Below, one piece after another: positions 9,566 to 14,695 of a DNA stretch of 27,403 nucleotides. How positions within the stretch are numbered: position 1 is the stretch's first letter; every line of letters starts with the position of its first letter. A program made the position numbers and the translations under genes. Origin of the DNA: CAYIEH01 sp964362385 (GTDB taxonomy: Bacteria > Patescibacteriota > Minisyncoccia > UBA6257 > UBA9933); the NCBI GenBank assembly GCA_964362385.1, contig CAYIEH010000007.1:1-27403 (forward strand). Reading direction: 5' to 3'. Under the pieces are notes generated by a model, which did not search any database, had not been told where the DNA came from, and saw only the letters and a list, made by a program, of their open reading frames with translations.

Positions 9566-9633
9566 TATAACCAACAAACAAAAGTCTGTCTGAAATTAAC
9601 TATAAGTTATATAAAGATAGGCTTCTAACGGGG
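9501..9633. mobile_element. 133-bp inverted-repeat (MITE-like) element, copy 2
   Basis: The left end CCCCGTTAGAGG (9501-9512) and right end CTTCTAACGGGG (9622-9633) are inverted with a single mismatch and match the ends of the element at 2361-2552. Both sides are flanked by TGAA (9497-9500 and 9634-9637), a perfect 4-bp duplication consistent with insertion. It overlaps the 3' end of rpoC and supplies its stop codon. The interior differs from copy 1 and contains a second internal TAACGGGG (9558-9565). Confidence 0.7.
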
Positions 9634-9648
9634 TGAATGATGATGATT

Positions 9649-9677
9649 TTGACATTTAAAGCGTTATGTCATAGTAT
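9649..9677 (+). promoter_or_regulatory. promoter of rpsF, predicted leaderless
   Basis: A consensus TTGACA (9649-9654), 17-base spacer, and TAGTAT (9672-9677). The ATG follows 7 bases later at 9685, so the transcript should start at or beside the start codon. Confidence 0.6.
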
Positions 9678-9684
9678 TTGAACT

Positions 9685-10128
9685 ATGGAAAATGTGGAAA
9701 AGGAAGCAAAAAATTATGAGATAGGATTTTTGTTAAGAGAAGAAAAAGACGCCAAGGAGATTGTTGTTTTATTGGAAAGCCATGGGGCCGTAATTTTAAA
9801 CGAAGCGAAATTCAAAAGAATTCATCTGGCTTATCCAATAAAGAAAGAAATCGCGGCTTATTTCGGTTTTATCCATTTTTCCGCCAGCCCTTCTGTTATA
9901 AAAAGCCTGAATGAAAAATTGAAACTTAATTCAAAAATTTTAAGATTTTTAATTATTAATTTGACCGCCGTGTCTTTGGCGGAAGAAAAAGCCATTAAGA
10001 AATCGGAAAAACCAACAATAAAACCAAGAGTTAGGATTATTGATGAAACGCCAAAGAAAAATTTGAGCAGTGATGAGTTCGTTGATAACGAACTGCTGGA
10101 GAAAAAATTAGAAGAAATACTGAAGTAA
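9685..10128 (+). CDS. rpsF: 30S ribosomal protein bS6
   Basis: A 147-aa protein with the bS6 fold in about the first 95 residues: YEIGFLLREEKDAKEIVVLL, the central KRIHLAYPIKKEIAAYFGFI strand-turn-strand, and KILRFLIINL. bS6 binds bS18 on the platform of the small ribosomal subunit. The C-terminal 50 residues are charged and low in complexity, longer than usual. The order rpsF-ssb-rpsR is widely conserved in bacteria and is kept here, although an unknown gene and a structured spacer interrupt it. A consensus promoter ends 7 bases before the ATG. Confidence 0.92.
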   Translation: MENVEKEAKNYEIGFLLREEKDAKEIVVLLESHGAVILNEAKFKRIHLAYPIKKEIAAYFGFIHFSASPSVIKSLNEKLKLNSKILRFLIINLTAVSLAEEKAIKKSEKPTIKPRVRIIDETPKKNLSSDEFVDNELLEKKLEEILK

Positions 10129-10167
10129 ATCGGGACAAATTTATTTTTTACTAACTCAACAAAAACT

Positions 10168-10623
10168 ATGGAAAACTATACTGAAAAAAGATTTTTTGGA
10201 GAACATGGGGAAAAAATAGTTAATAAAGAGGATGAAGTCGAAAACTTAGAAGAATATATAGAAAAGCATAAAGAGATAATTTTATCGTTAAATTCCGAAA
10301 ATATTTCTCCAGAAATAAAAGAATTAATGCAATCTATGATAGGGCAAGGTTATATAGTTGCAAGTCTTTACACATTTGATTTTTATCATATAGATAGCAA
10401 CGGTGATTTTTCATTGGTGCATGTAGACCCTGCGGAAATCAGAGAAATGCAAATTAAACACAGCGGAAAATGGTCAATCAATGAAATTAATTCAAAATTA
10501 AAGGACGTGGGCTTTGATATATACTACGGAGAACATCGCAATCCAATCAAGGAGGCTAACTGGAAAAAAATTAGGCAAGCTCAAGAAAATAGCCAAAAAG
10601 AATTAGAAAACAAAGAGAAATAA
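10168..10623 (+). CDS. uncharacterised charged protein inserted in the rpsF-ssb cluster
   Basis: A 151-aa hydrophilic protein that I do not recognise. It has no signal peptide, membrane segment or cysteines. The N-terminal third is acidic and predicted helical (residues 20-45 and 48-58), the middle contains an aromatic stretch IVASLYTFDFYHIDSNGDFS (about 69-88) suggesting a small alpha/beta domain, and the C terminus is Lys/Glu-rich. It begins 39 bases after rpsF and ends 21 bases before ssb in the same orientation, so cotranscription is likely. Its base composition is more AT-rich than its neighbours (AATATAGAAAAG, TTATATAGTTG), which may mean it was added later. Function unknown. Confidence 0.6.
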   Translation: MENYTEKRFFGEHGEKIVNKEDEVENLEEYIEKHKEIILSLNSENISPEIKELMQSMIGQGYIVASLYTFDFYHIDSNGDFSLVHVDPAEIREMQIKHSGKWSINEINSKLKDVGFDIYYGEHRNPIKEANWKKIRQAQENSQKELENKEK

Positions 10624-10644
10624 AAAATAAATCAGCCAAATTTT

Positions 10645-11097
10645 ATGAATTTAAACAAAGTTTTTATTTTAGGGCGGTTGACTGCGGATCCTCAACTTAG
10701 AACTACTCCCAACGGCCAGCAGGTTTCAAGTTTTGGCATAGCCACAAATCGGGTTTGGACCGACAAAGGCGGCAGCCGCCAGGAAGAGGTTGAATTTCAC
10801 AATATAGTGGTTTGGGGCAGGCAGGCGGAAATCGCGGTCCAATTTTTAAAAAAAGGAAGCCTGGCTTTAATTGAAGGAAGATTAAGAACGAGAACTTGGC
10901 AGAACCAGCAGGGGCAAAATCAAAAGACGACGGAAATCATCGCTGAAAGGGTTCAATTAGGCCCAAGGGCGATGAATCAGGGTTTTAAAAAATCAGAAAC
11001 GTCTTCAAATGAGGGGGCAAACGTTCCAGGCAAGGAGGAGCTTCCGGCAATTGACATAAACGAGGAAGAGATTAAGCCGGAAGATTTGCCATTTTAA
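10645..11097 (+). CDS. ssb: single-stranded DNA-binding protein
   Basis: A 150-aa SSB with an N-terminal OB fold (residues 1-110): MNLNKVFILGRLTADPQLR, FGIATNR, HNIVVWGRQAEIAVQFLKKG, LIEGRLRTRTW. The flexible linker is short, and the protein ends in the acidic tip EEIKPEDLPF, the docking peptide that in known SSBs recruits repair and replication proteins such as RecG, which is also encoded in this window. Length is typical. It lies between rpsF and rpsR as in many bacteria. Confidence 0.96.
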   Translation: MNLNKVFILGRLTADPQLRTTPNGQQVSSFGIATNRVWTDKGGSRQEEVEFHNIVVWGRQAEIAVQFLKKGSLALIEGRLRTRTWQNQQGQNQKTTEIIAERVQLGPRAMNQGFKKSETSSNEGANVPGKEELPAIDINEEEIKPEDLPF

Positions 11098-11310
11098 AGA
11101 ATTTGGCCCAAGAGTGCGATTTGCCTTTGGCGAAGAAGCGCGATTGGCTGCCAAATCTTTACCCCGCCTTTTAAGCGCGAGGTGTAAAGTAAAAATATGA
11201 ATAAAATAATTAGACAATCAAATCAAGTTATAATAAAGGCCGTGGGCATAGAAGGCGGGGTGCTCAATGTCCCGATTTTATATGAGCGAAGCGAATTCAT
11301 AAAATAGAGA

Positions 11311-11398
11311 ACCCCGCACATATTGCGGCAGAGATAGAAGCCGCCTTGCGGCTCTGGGCTGGGTAAACGCAAGGTTTGTGCTACAATATGTGCGGGGT
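11311..11398 (+). repeat. 88-nt structured inverted-repeat element between ssb and rpsR
   Basis: ACCCCGCACATATTG (11311-11325) is perfectly inverted as CAATATGTGCGGGGT (11384-11398). Inside it a second hairpin AGCCGC-CTT-GCGGCT spans 11339-11353. It lies in a 364-bp gap (11098-11461) that has no convincing gene; the only small frame, 11197-11307 (36 aa), has no support. It could be a MITE, a structured RNA or a processing site in the operon. No target duplication is seen, and the right arm carries TGCTACAAT, which could act as an extended -10 for rpsR. Confidence 0.6.
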
Positions 11399-11402
11399 GC
11401 TG

Positions 11403-11439
11403 AATTTTTAGTCTGCTCGCTCCGCTCGCAGTAAAAATT
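11403..11439 (+). repeat. hairpin upstream of rpsR
   Basis: AATTTTTA (11403-11410) pairs with TAAAAATT (11431-11438), with an inner CTGC/GCAG stem and a GC-rich apical sequence made of GCTCGC-like units. Its apical loop resembles the short CGCTTCGC-type repeats elsewhere in the window. It ends 23 bases before rpsR. A regulatory role is possible but not shown. Confidence 0.45.
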
Positions 11440-11461
11440 CGCAAATTTATACAACATCGGT

Positions 11462-11659
11462 ATGCAGTGTTTCTTTTGCTCGCAAAATTTAAAAGACATT
11501 AATTATAAAGAAGTTGACCTTTTGAAGCGTTTTGTTTCTTCTCAGGCGAAAATTATTGACCCTCGCCATACCGGCACTTGCGCCAAGCATCAGAGGATGC
11601 TGGCTGTTGCCATAAAGCGGGCGAGAATAATGGGATTATTGCCTTTTACAAGACGTTGA
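11462..11659 (+). CDS. rpsR: 30S ribosomal protein bS18
   Basis: A 65-aa bS18. Recognisable features are the N-terminal CxxC (QCFFCSQN), DINYKEVDLLKRFVSSQAKI, the basic RHTGTCAKHQRMLAVAIKRA helix and the C-terminal GLLPFTRR. The two N-terminal cysteines and Cys51 form part of a possible zinc site found in some bS18 proteins. It sits at the expected place after ssb, although 364 bases of structured spacer separate them. Confidence 0.95.
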   Translation: MQCFFCSQNLKDINYKEVDLLKRFVSSQAKIIDPRHTGTCAKHQRMLAVAIKRARIMGLLPFTRR

Positions 11660-11683
11660 AATAGCGTTCTTATTATTTTTCAA

Positions 11684-11703
11684 TGCCCAATCAGGGGCTT
11701 TTT
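11684..11703 (+). terminator. weak terminator after rpsR
   Basis: GCCC (11685-11688) and GGGC (11695-11698) enclose a 6-base loop and run into TTTTT. The stem is only 4 bp, so this is a modest call; it fits the end of the rpsF-rpsR cluster. Confidence 0.45.
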
Positions 11704-11730
11704 AGTTTGTCCGTTTTCGTGGAGGCTTTA

Positions 11731-11759
11731 TTTACAAATCATTTCAGTTTTGATATAAT
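11731..11759 (+). promoter_or_regulatory. sigma70-type promoter of the 87-aa orphan gene
   Basis: TTTACA (11731-11736), exactly 17 bases, then a perfect TATAAT (11754-11759). The leader to the ATG at 11800 is about 34 bases and carries a full Shine-Dalgarno. Confidence 0.75.
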
Positions 11760-11786
11760 AATATCAGCACAAAAAAAATCATTTGA

Positions 11787-11795
11787 GGGAGGTGA
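11787..11795 (+). promoter_or_regulatory. strong Shine-Dalgarno deciding the start at 11800
   Basis: GGGAGGTGA ends 4 bases before the ATG at 11800. It overrules the upstream in-frame ATG at 11683, which would lie before the promoter. Confidence 0.8.
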
Positions 11796-11799
11796 AAGT

Positions 11800-12063
11800 A
11801 TGGAATTGTTGAAAACGAAAATCAAAATCGTGAATTTTGAACAAGTCGTGAACAGCATAACTGAAAAACCGGGCGATGGAACGATTTTTGTGTTTGAAAT
11901 TCCCAAGGGCGGGACGACTATTTTCGTCCATGGCAAAAAACACATAGAAAAGTTTGAAAGCAGGCGTTTTAAAAAGATATACGACGCTGGAAACGAAGCT
12001 TGTTTTTCTACCTCGGAAAGCGTTATTGAAGCCACGCACAGACTGCATTGTTTATTTTATTAG
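11800..12063 (+). CDS. uncharacterised 87-aa protein with strong expression signals
   Basis: An 87-aa protein beginning MELLKTKIKIVNFEQVVNSI. The ATG at 11800 is chosen because GGGAGGTGA precedes it and because a consensus promoter (11731-11759) lies downstream of the alternative ATG at 11683. The middle reads GDGTIFVFEIPKGGTTIFVH, suggesting two beta strands, followed by a basic stretch KKHIEKFESRRFKKI and two scattered cysteines. It is monocistronic, flanked by the rpsR terminator and a hairpin pair. I recognise no family. The combination of consensus promoter and strong ribosome site, unusual in this genome segment, suggests high expression or recent arrival. Confidence 0.65.
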   Translation: MELLKTKIKIVNFEQVVNSITEKPGDGTIFVFEIPKGGTTIFVHGKKHIEKFESRRFKKIYDAGNEACFSTSESVIEATHRLHCLFY

Positions 12064-12076
12064 TAATAAATTGACC

Positions 12077-12102
12077 ATCCGCTATCCTATAGGATAGCGG
12101 AT
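12077..12102. repeat. 26-bp perfect palindrome
   Basis: ATCCGCTATCC-TATA-GGATAGCGGAT is fully self-complementary with no spacer. It lies 13 bases after the stop of the 87-aa gene and before a separate terminator hairpin. No T tract follows, so it may be an operator-like site, a cruciform or a small repeat rather than a terminator. Confidence 0.75.
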
Positions 12103-12124
12103 TACAACTGACATATTTTCCGTA

Positions 12125-12156
12125 AGGGGCGGCGCTGCCGCCCCTAATAATTTTTT
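12125..12156 (+). terminator. Rho-independent terminator upstream of htpX
   Basis: AGGGGCGGC (12125-12133) pairs with GCCGCCCCT (12137-12145) around a GCT loop and leads into AATAATTTTTT. It is a strong GC-rich terminator ending the transcript of the 87-aa gene. Confidence 0.85.
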
Positions 12157-12164
12157 GCTATAAT
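12156..12164 (+). promoter_or_regulatory. extended -10 promoter of htpX
   Basis: TGCTATAAT is a perfect extended -10 (TGn TATAAT). No good -35 is seen at the expected place, as is common for extended -10 promoters. The ATG of htpX is 20 bases further on, so the leader is only about 10-13 bases, without a Shine-Dalgarno. Confidence 0.6.
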
Positions 12165-12183
12165 TTAAGAAGAAAAAATATTT

Positions 12184-13095
12184 ATGGCTACTCTATATTC
12201 TCAAAAATATTCAAACATCAGAAAAACATGGATTTTATTTGCAGGATTTTTAATAGTGGTAATCGGCATTGGCTGGTTGTTTTCCAGAATTTACGGCAAT
12301 CCGTCAATTTTGTATATCGCGGTTATTTTCAGCGTCCTGATGAATTTAATCGCTTATTGGTATTCCGACAAGATTGTTTTGAAGATGGCGAAAGCGATTC
12401 CGATTGAAAAGAAAAACGCGCCGGAGCTTTATAATATTGTGGAGAATTTGACAATTACCGCGGGCTTGCCAATGCCCAAAATTTATTTAATCAAAGAAAA
12501 ACAGCCTAACGCTTTTGCCACGGGCAGAAATCCGAAAAATTCCGTCGTGGCGATAACCGAAGGGCTTTTGGAAAAACTGGACCGTTCGGAATTGGAAGGA
12601 GTGATTGCCCATGAGTTGTCTCATATCGGCAACCGCGATATGCTGTTGTCAACGGTTATCGTGGTTTTAGTCGGGTTTATAGCGATCCTTTCAGATATGT
12701 TTTTAAGGTCCGCTTTCTGGGGAAGCTTCAGGAGCCGCGACAGCGAAAGAGAAGGCAATCAAGTTCAGGCTGTTTTGATGATAGTCGGCGTTATATTGTC
12801 AATTTTAGCGCCGATTGCCGCGACCTTAGTCCAATTGGCGATTTTCAGAAAAAGGGAATTCTTGGCAGATGCTTCCGGCGCGCTTTTAACAAGGTATCCC
12901 GAAGGATTGGCGAACGCGCTTGAAAAAATCTCCGCTGATTCCACGCCGATGAAAGTCGCCAACAATACCACTGCTCATCTCTGGCTTGACGATCCTTTTA
13001 AGGGCAAGGAAAAAATTTCCTGGTTGCGCAAACTTTTTATGACTCATCCTCCCGTAGAAGAACGCATAAAAGCGCTGATGGGAATGAAGATTTAA
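12184..13095 (+). CDS. htpX: membrane zinc metalloprotease HtpX (M48)
   Basis: A 303-aa integral membrane protease of family M48 that degrades misfolded membrane proteins. Two N-terminal transmembrane helices (about 15-35 and 38-60) precede the protease domain. The zinc motif HELSH is at residues 143-147 and the third ligand Glu225 lies in REFLADASG. Two further hydrophobic segments flank residues 157-170 and 195-220. The C terminus ends in FMTHPPVEERIKAL, typical of HtpX. Length is close to the 290-aa norm. An extended -10 promoter lies just upstream, and the GGDEF gene follows after 10 bases. Confidence 0.95.
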   Translation: MATLYSQKYSNIRKTWILFAGFLIVVIGIGWLFSRIYGNPSILYIAVIFSVLMNLIAYWYSDKIVLKMAKAIPIEKKNAPELYNIVENLTITAGLPMPKIYLIKEKQPNAFATGRNPKNSVVAITEGLLEKLDRSELEGVIAHELSHIGNRDMLLSTVIVVLVGFIAILSDMFLRSAFWGSFRSRDSEREGNQVQAVLMIVGVILSILAPIAATLVQLAIFRKREFLADASGALLTRYPEGLANALEKISADSTPMKVANNTTAHLWLDDPFKGKEKISWLRKLFMTHPPVEERIKALMGMKI

Positions 13096-13105
13096 TATTT
13101 GAACT

Positions 13106-13741
13106 ATGCCGGAGTCATTAGTCCAAAAATTAAAAAAAGAAGTAAATAGATTAAAGAAAGAAGTCGGCAAATTGCGGGCAACGATTGAAATAGACGCTTT
13201 AACAGGCCTTTATAACCGCCACGGTTTTACAAAAAGAGCGGAAGGATTTTTAAGAACGATTGAATGGGGATTGCATCATCATAAGGAACACCGTCAAACT
13301 TTTTTAATCAGAGACTTCACGGCTGTTTTTGTTGATTTGGATGATTTCAAGTCGGTTAATGACGCTTATGGCCATAAGGCGGGAGATGAAGTTATGAAAG
13401 GCATCGCTGAAATTTTAAAGAAATACACAAAGGATGTGGATATTCTAAGCAGATGGGGAGGAGATGAATTTGTTTTGGGTTTGGTCGGAATAGGGGAAAA
13501 TTACGGATTAAAAATAGCGGAAAGGTTGCGCAGAAAAATAGCCGGCTGTCGTTTTAAGGTGGACAAAGAAATCATAAGAACAACCGCCAGTTTTGGCGTT
13601 GCCAACGCCCTTTATTGCCATAAAGAAACAAAGTCAATCAATCTTTTTCGCTTAATTGAGGAAGCGGACGAGGCGATGTATGATGTTAAAAAGAAGCTTG
13701 GCAAAAATTTCGTCGCGTCTTATCATAAGGTGAAGAAATAA
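13106..13741 (+). CDS. GGDEF-domain protein (putative diguanylate cyclase)
   Basis: A 211-aa cytosolic protein with a short N-terminal coiled coil (residues 5-26) and a single GGDEF domain: DALTGLYNRHGF, FVDLDDFKSVNDAYGHKAGD, then RWGGDEFVLG with the signature at residues 118-122 intact. This implies cyclisation of two GTP to c-di-GMP as a dimer through the coiled coil. The residues at the usual RxxD feedback site, five positions before GGDEF, read KDVD, so the Arg is replaced by Lys and product inhibition may be weak. No sensor or membrane domain is present. It starts 10 bases after htpX and ends one base before the next gene, so a three-gene unit is likely. No EAL or PilZ gene is visible in the window. 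Confidence 0.85.
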   Translation: MPESLVQKLKKEVNRLKKEVGKLRATIEIDALTGLYNRHGFTKRAEGFLRTIEWGLHHHKEHRQTFLIRDFTAVFVDLDDFKSVNDAYGHKAGDEVMKGIAEILKKYTKDVDILSRWGGDEFVLGLVGIGENYGLKIAERLRRKIAGCRFKVDKEIIRTTASFGVANALYCHKETKSINLFRLIEEADEAMYDVKKKLGKNFVASYHKVKK

Positions 13742-13742
13742 T

Positions 13743-14231
13743 ATGGAAAAGATAGAAGAAAAAAGAGAAAATATTCCAGTGCAATCGGAAATAAACGTCG
13801 ATGATATTGTTGCTGGCCGCATCAAGGAATTAAAGAGTGAAATTGCGGAGGAAAAGAAGAAAAACAACGATCCGCATTTGAAATATATAGATGTGGCGCA
13901 ATTAACGCCGGAAGACTTTATAATATACGACAAATTCAAGAAAGGGACTTTGACCGCCGAAGACTTTAGCAGTTATTCGGAAAAACTGAAACAATTCTTT
14001 AAAGAGCGTGATTGCAGAGATAAAAGCGAGAGGATTAAAAAACTCAAAGACGATCTTAAGGCGGGAAAGATGAGCGGGGAGGAATTTGATGAGACGTTTA
14101 GGAATATAATGAAGGAATCAGATGAAGAAAGGGAGGCAATTGGCGGATACGAAGCCATTGAAAAATGTCATTCCCGAGCAAATTTTAAAGCAATGTTGAG
14201 AAATTGGATGGTTGACGAAGGCAAGATTTAA
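13743..14231 (+). CDS. uncharacterised charged helical protein after the GGDEF gene
   Basis: A 162-aa hydrophilic, strongly charged protein, predicted almost entirely helical, with no membrane segment. It contains two similar units, LTPEDFIIYDKFKKGTLTAE and a later KLKDDLKAGKMSGEEFDETF, which read like short helix-turn-helix pairs with a GxLTxEDF or GKMSGEEF turn, as in repeated SHOCT-like or degenerate helical hairpins. The start codon is one base after the stop of the GGDEF gene, which argues for translational coupling and a shared role. No family is recognised. Confidence 0.6.
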   Translation: MEKIEEKRENIPVQSEINVDDIVAGRIKELKSEIAEEKKKNNDPHLKYIDVAQLTPEDFIIYDKFKKGTLTAEDFSSYSEKLKQFFKERDCRDKSERIKKLKDDLKAGKMSGEEFDETFRNIMKESDEEREAIGGYEAIEKCHSRANFKAMLRNWMVDEGKI

Positions 14232-14255
14232 TTTTTTGGAAAGGTGCAGGAGCGG

Positions 14256-14274
14256 GTTAAAATTTATTTTTAAC
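14256..14274 (+). terminator. weak AT-rich hairpin after the three-gene htpX unit
   Basis: GTTAAAA (14256-14262) pairs with TTTTAAC (14268-14274). It lies 24 bases after the stop of the upstream gene. There is no following T run, so termination is only possible. Confidence 0.35.
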
Positions 14275-14331
14275 GGGTTGCCCAAGTATCCAAAGCGGAG
14301 GGTTCGCATAGTGGTCTAGTGCGCTCGCTTG

Positions 14332-14494
14332 TTCCCGATTTGTATAAAATTTAAAGAATGCTAAATTTTATCTACAAATCGCAATCCCGCTTAAAGCGGA
14401 AGGGTGTAGGAGTGGTTTAACTAGCAGTCCTGGAAAGACTGTATACCGCAAGGTATCGAGGGTTCGAATCCCTCCCCTTCCGCTTTGTGCGGGA
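14332..14494 (+). mobile_element. 163-nt insert in a tRNA anticodon, carrying a complete tRNA-Ser
   Basis: The insert begins TTCCCG and ends CGGGA, so its termini are complementary. It contains a 17-bp hairpin with a 2-nt bulge (14336-14352 with 14363-14381) and then a complete tRNA-Ser(GGA). The tRNA acceptor stem is continued outward by AAAGC/GCTTT and TCCCGC/GCGGGA, giving a helix of about 18 bp. It is too short for an ordinary group I intron once the tRNA is subtracted. Whether it is an intron-like or insertion element is open. Confidence 0.5.
14398..14482 (+). tRNA. tRNA-Ser(GGA)
   Basis: An intact class II tRNA of 85 nt. Acceptor GGAAGGG pairs with CCCTTCC, the anticodon stem CAGTC/GACTG encloses CTGGAAA with anticodon GGA at 14432-14434, the variable arm contains TACCGCAAGGTA, and the T arm is GAGGG-TTCGAAT-CCCTC. 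Discriminator G73 fits serine. CCA is not encoded. It decodes UCC and UCU. It lies wholly inside an insert within another tRNA-Ser(GGA). Confidence 0.93.
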
Positions 14495-14565
14495 GAAAGC
14501 GAGTTTGCCGAAAGGCATCACAGGTTCAAATCCTGTACCCTCCGCTTTGGATATTGTCGCAACCC

Positions 14566-14613
14566 GGGGATAACTGGCGGTCTTGGAAAGACCGTATACC
14601 GCAAGGTACCGCC
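14566..14613 (+). pseudogene. tRNA-Ser(GGA) fragment (D loop to variable arm)
   Basis: From GGGGATAACT to GGTACC this stretch copies the core of the intact tRNA-Ser at 14398-14482. The anticodon stem is CGGTC/GACCG instead of CAGTC/GACTG, a compensatory change that keeps pairing, with loop TTGGAAA and the same variable-arm sequence TATACCGCAAGGTA. No acceptor stem or T arm can be found on either side. It is a truncated relative rather than a working tRNA. Confidence 0.7.
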
Positions 14614-14695
14614 AATTTTCAGAATTCGGATTTTGGGTCTCGCTAAGCAGGTTTGTCTCGCTATCTCGGAGTTTATTTGTTAAGATACATTAAAA

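Larger units (their letters stand above)
14297..14544 (+). pseudogene. tRNA-Ser(GGA) interrupted in its anticodon loop
   Basis: The 5' half at 14297-14331 has an acceptor arm GGAGGGT, a D arm GCAT-loop-GTGC and the anticodon stem CTCGC followed by TTG. The 3' half at 14495-14544 begins GAAA, then GCGAG, a class II variable arm with TGCC-GAAA-GGCA, the T arm ACAGG-TTCAAAT-CCTGT and the acceptor strand ACCCTCC with discriminator G. Joining them gives an 85-nt tRNA with all helices paired, loop TTGGAAA, anticodon GGA, and the G73 expected for serine. A 163-nt insert separates the halves. Unless the insert is removed from RNA, this gene is dead. Confidence 0.7.

Noticed and set aside
11197..11307. 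36-aa open frame between ssb and rpsR
   Set aside because: No ribosome site, no recognisable sequence, and it runs into a repeat-rich region.
11683..11799. N-terminal extension of the 87-aa gene from the ATG at 11683
   Set aside because: It would start before the consensus promoter and overlap the rpsR terminator, while a strong Shine-Dalgarno marks 11800.
14332..14494. Ordinary group I intron in the tRNA
   Set aside because: Without the 85-nt nested tRNA only about 78 nt remain, too short for the P3-P8 core, and no such core is seen. The joint that fits group I rules gives an anticodon that conflicts with the discriminator base.
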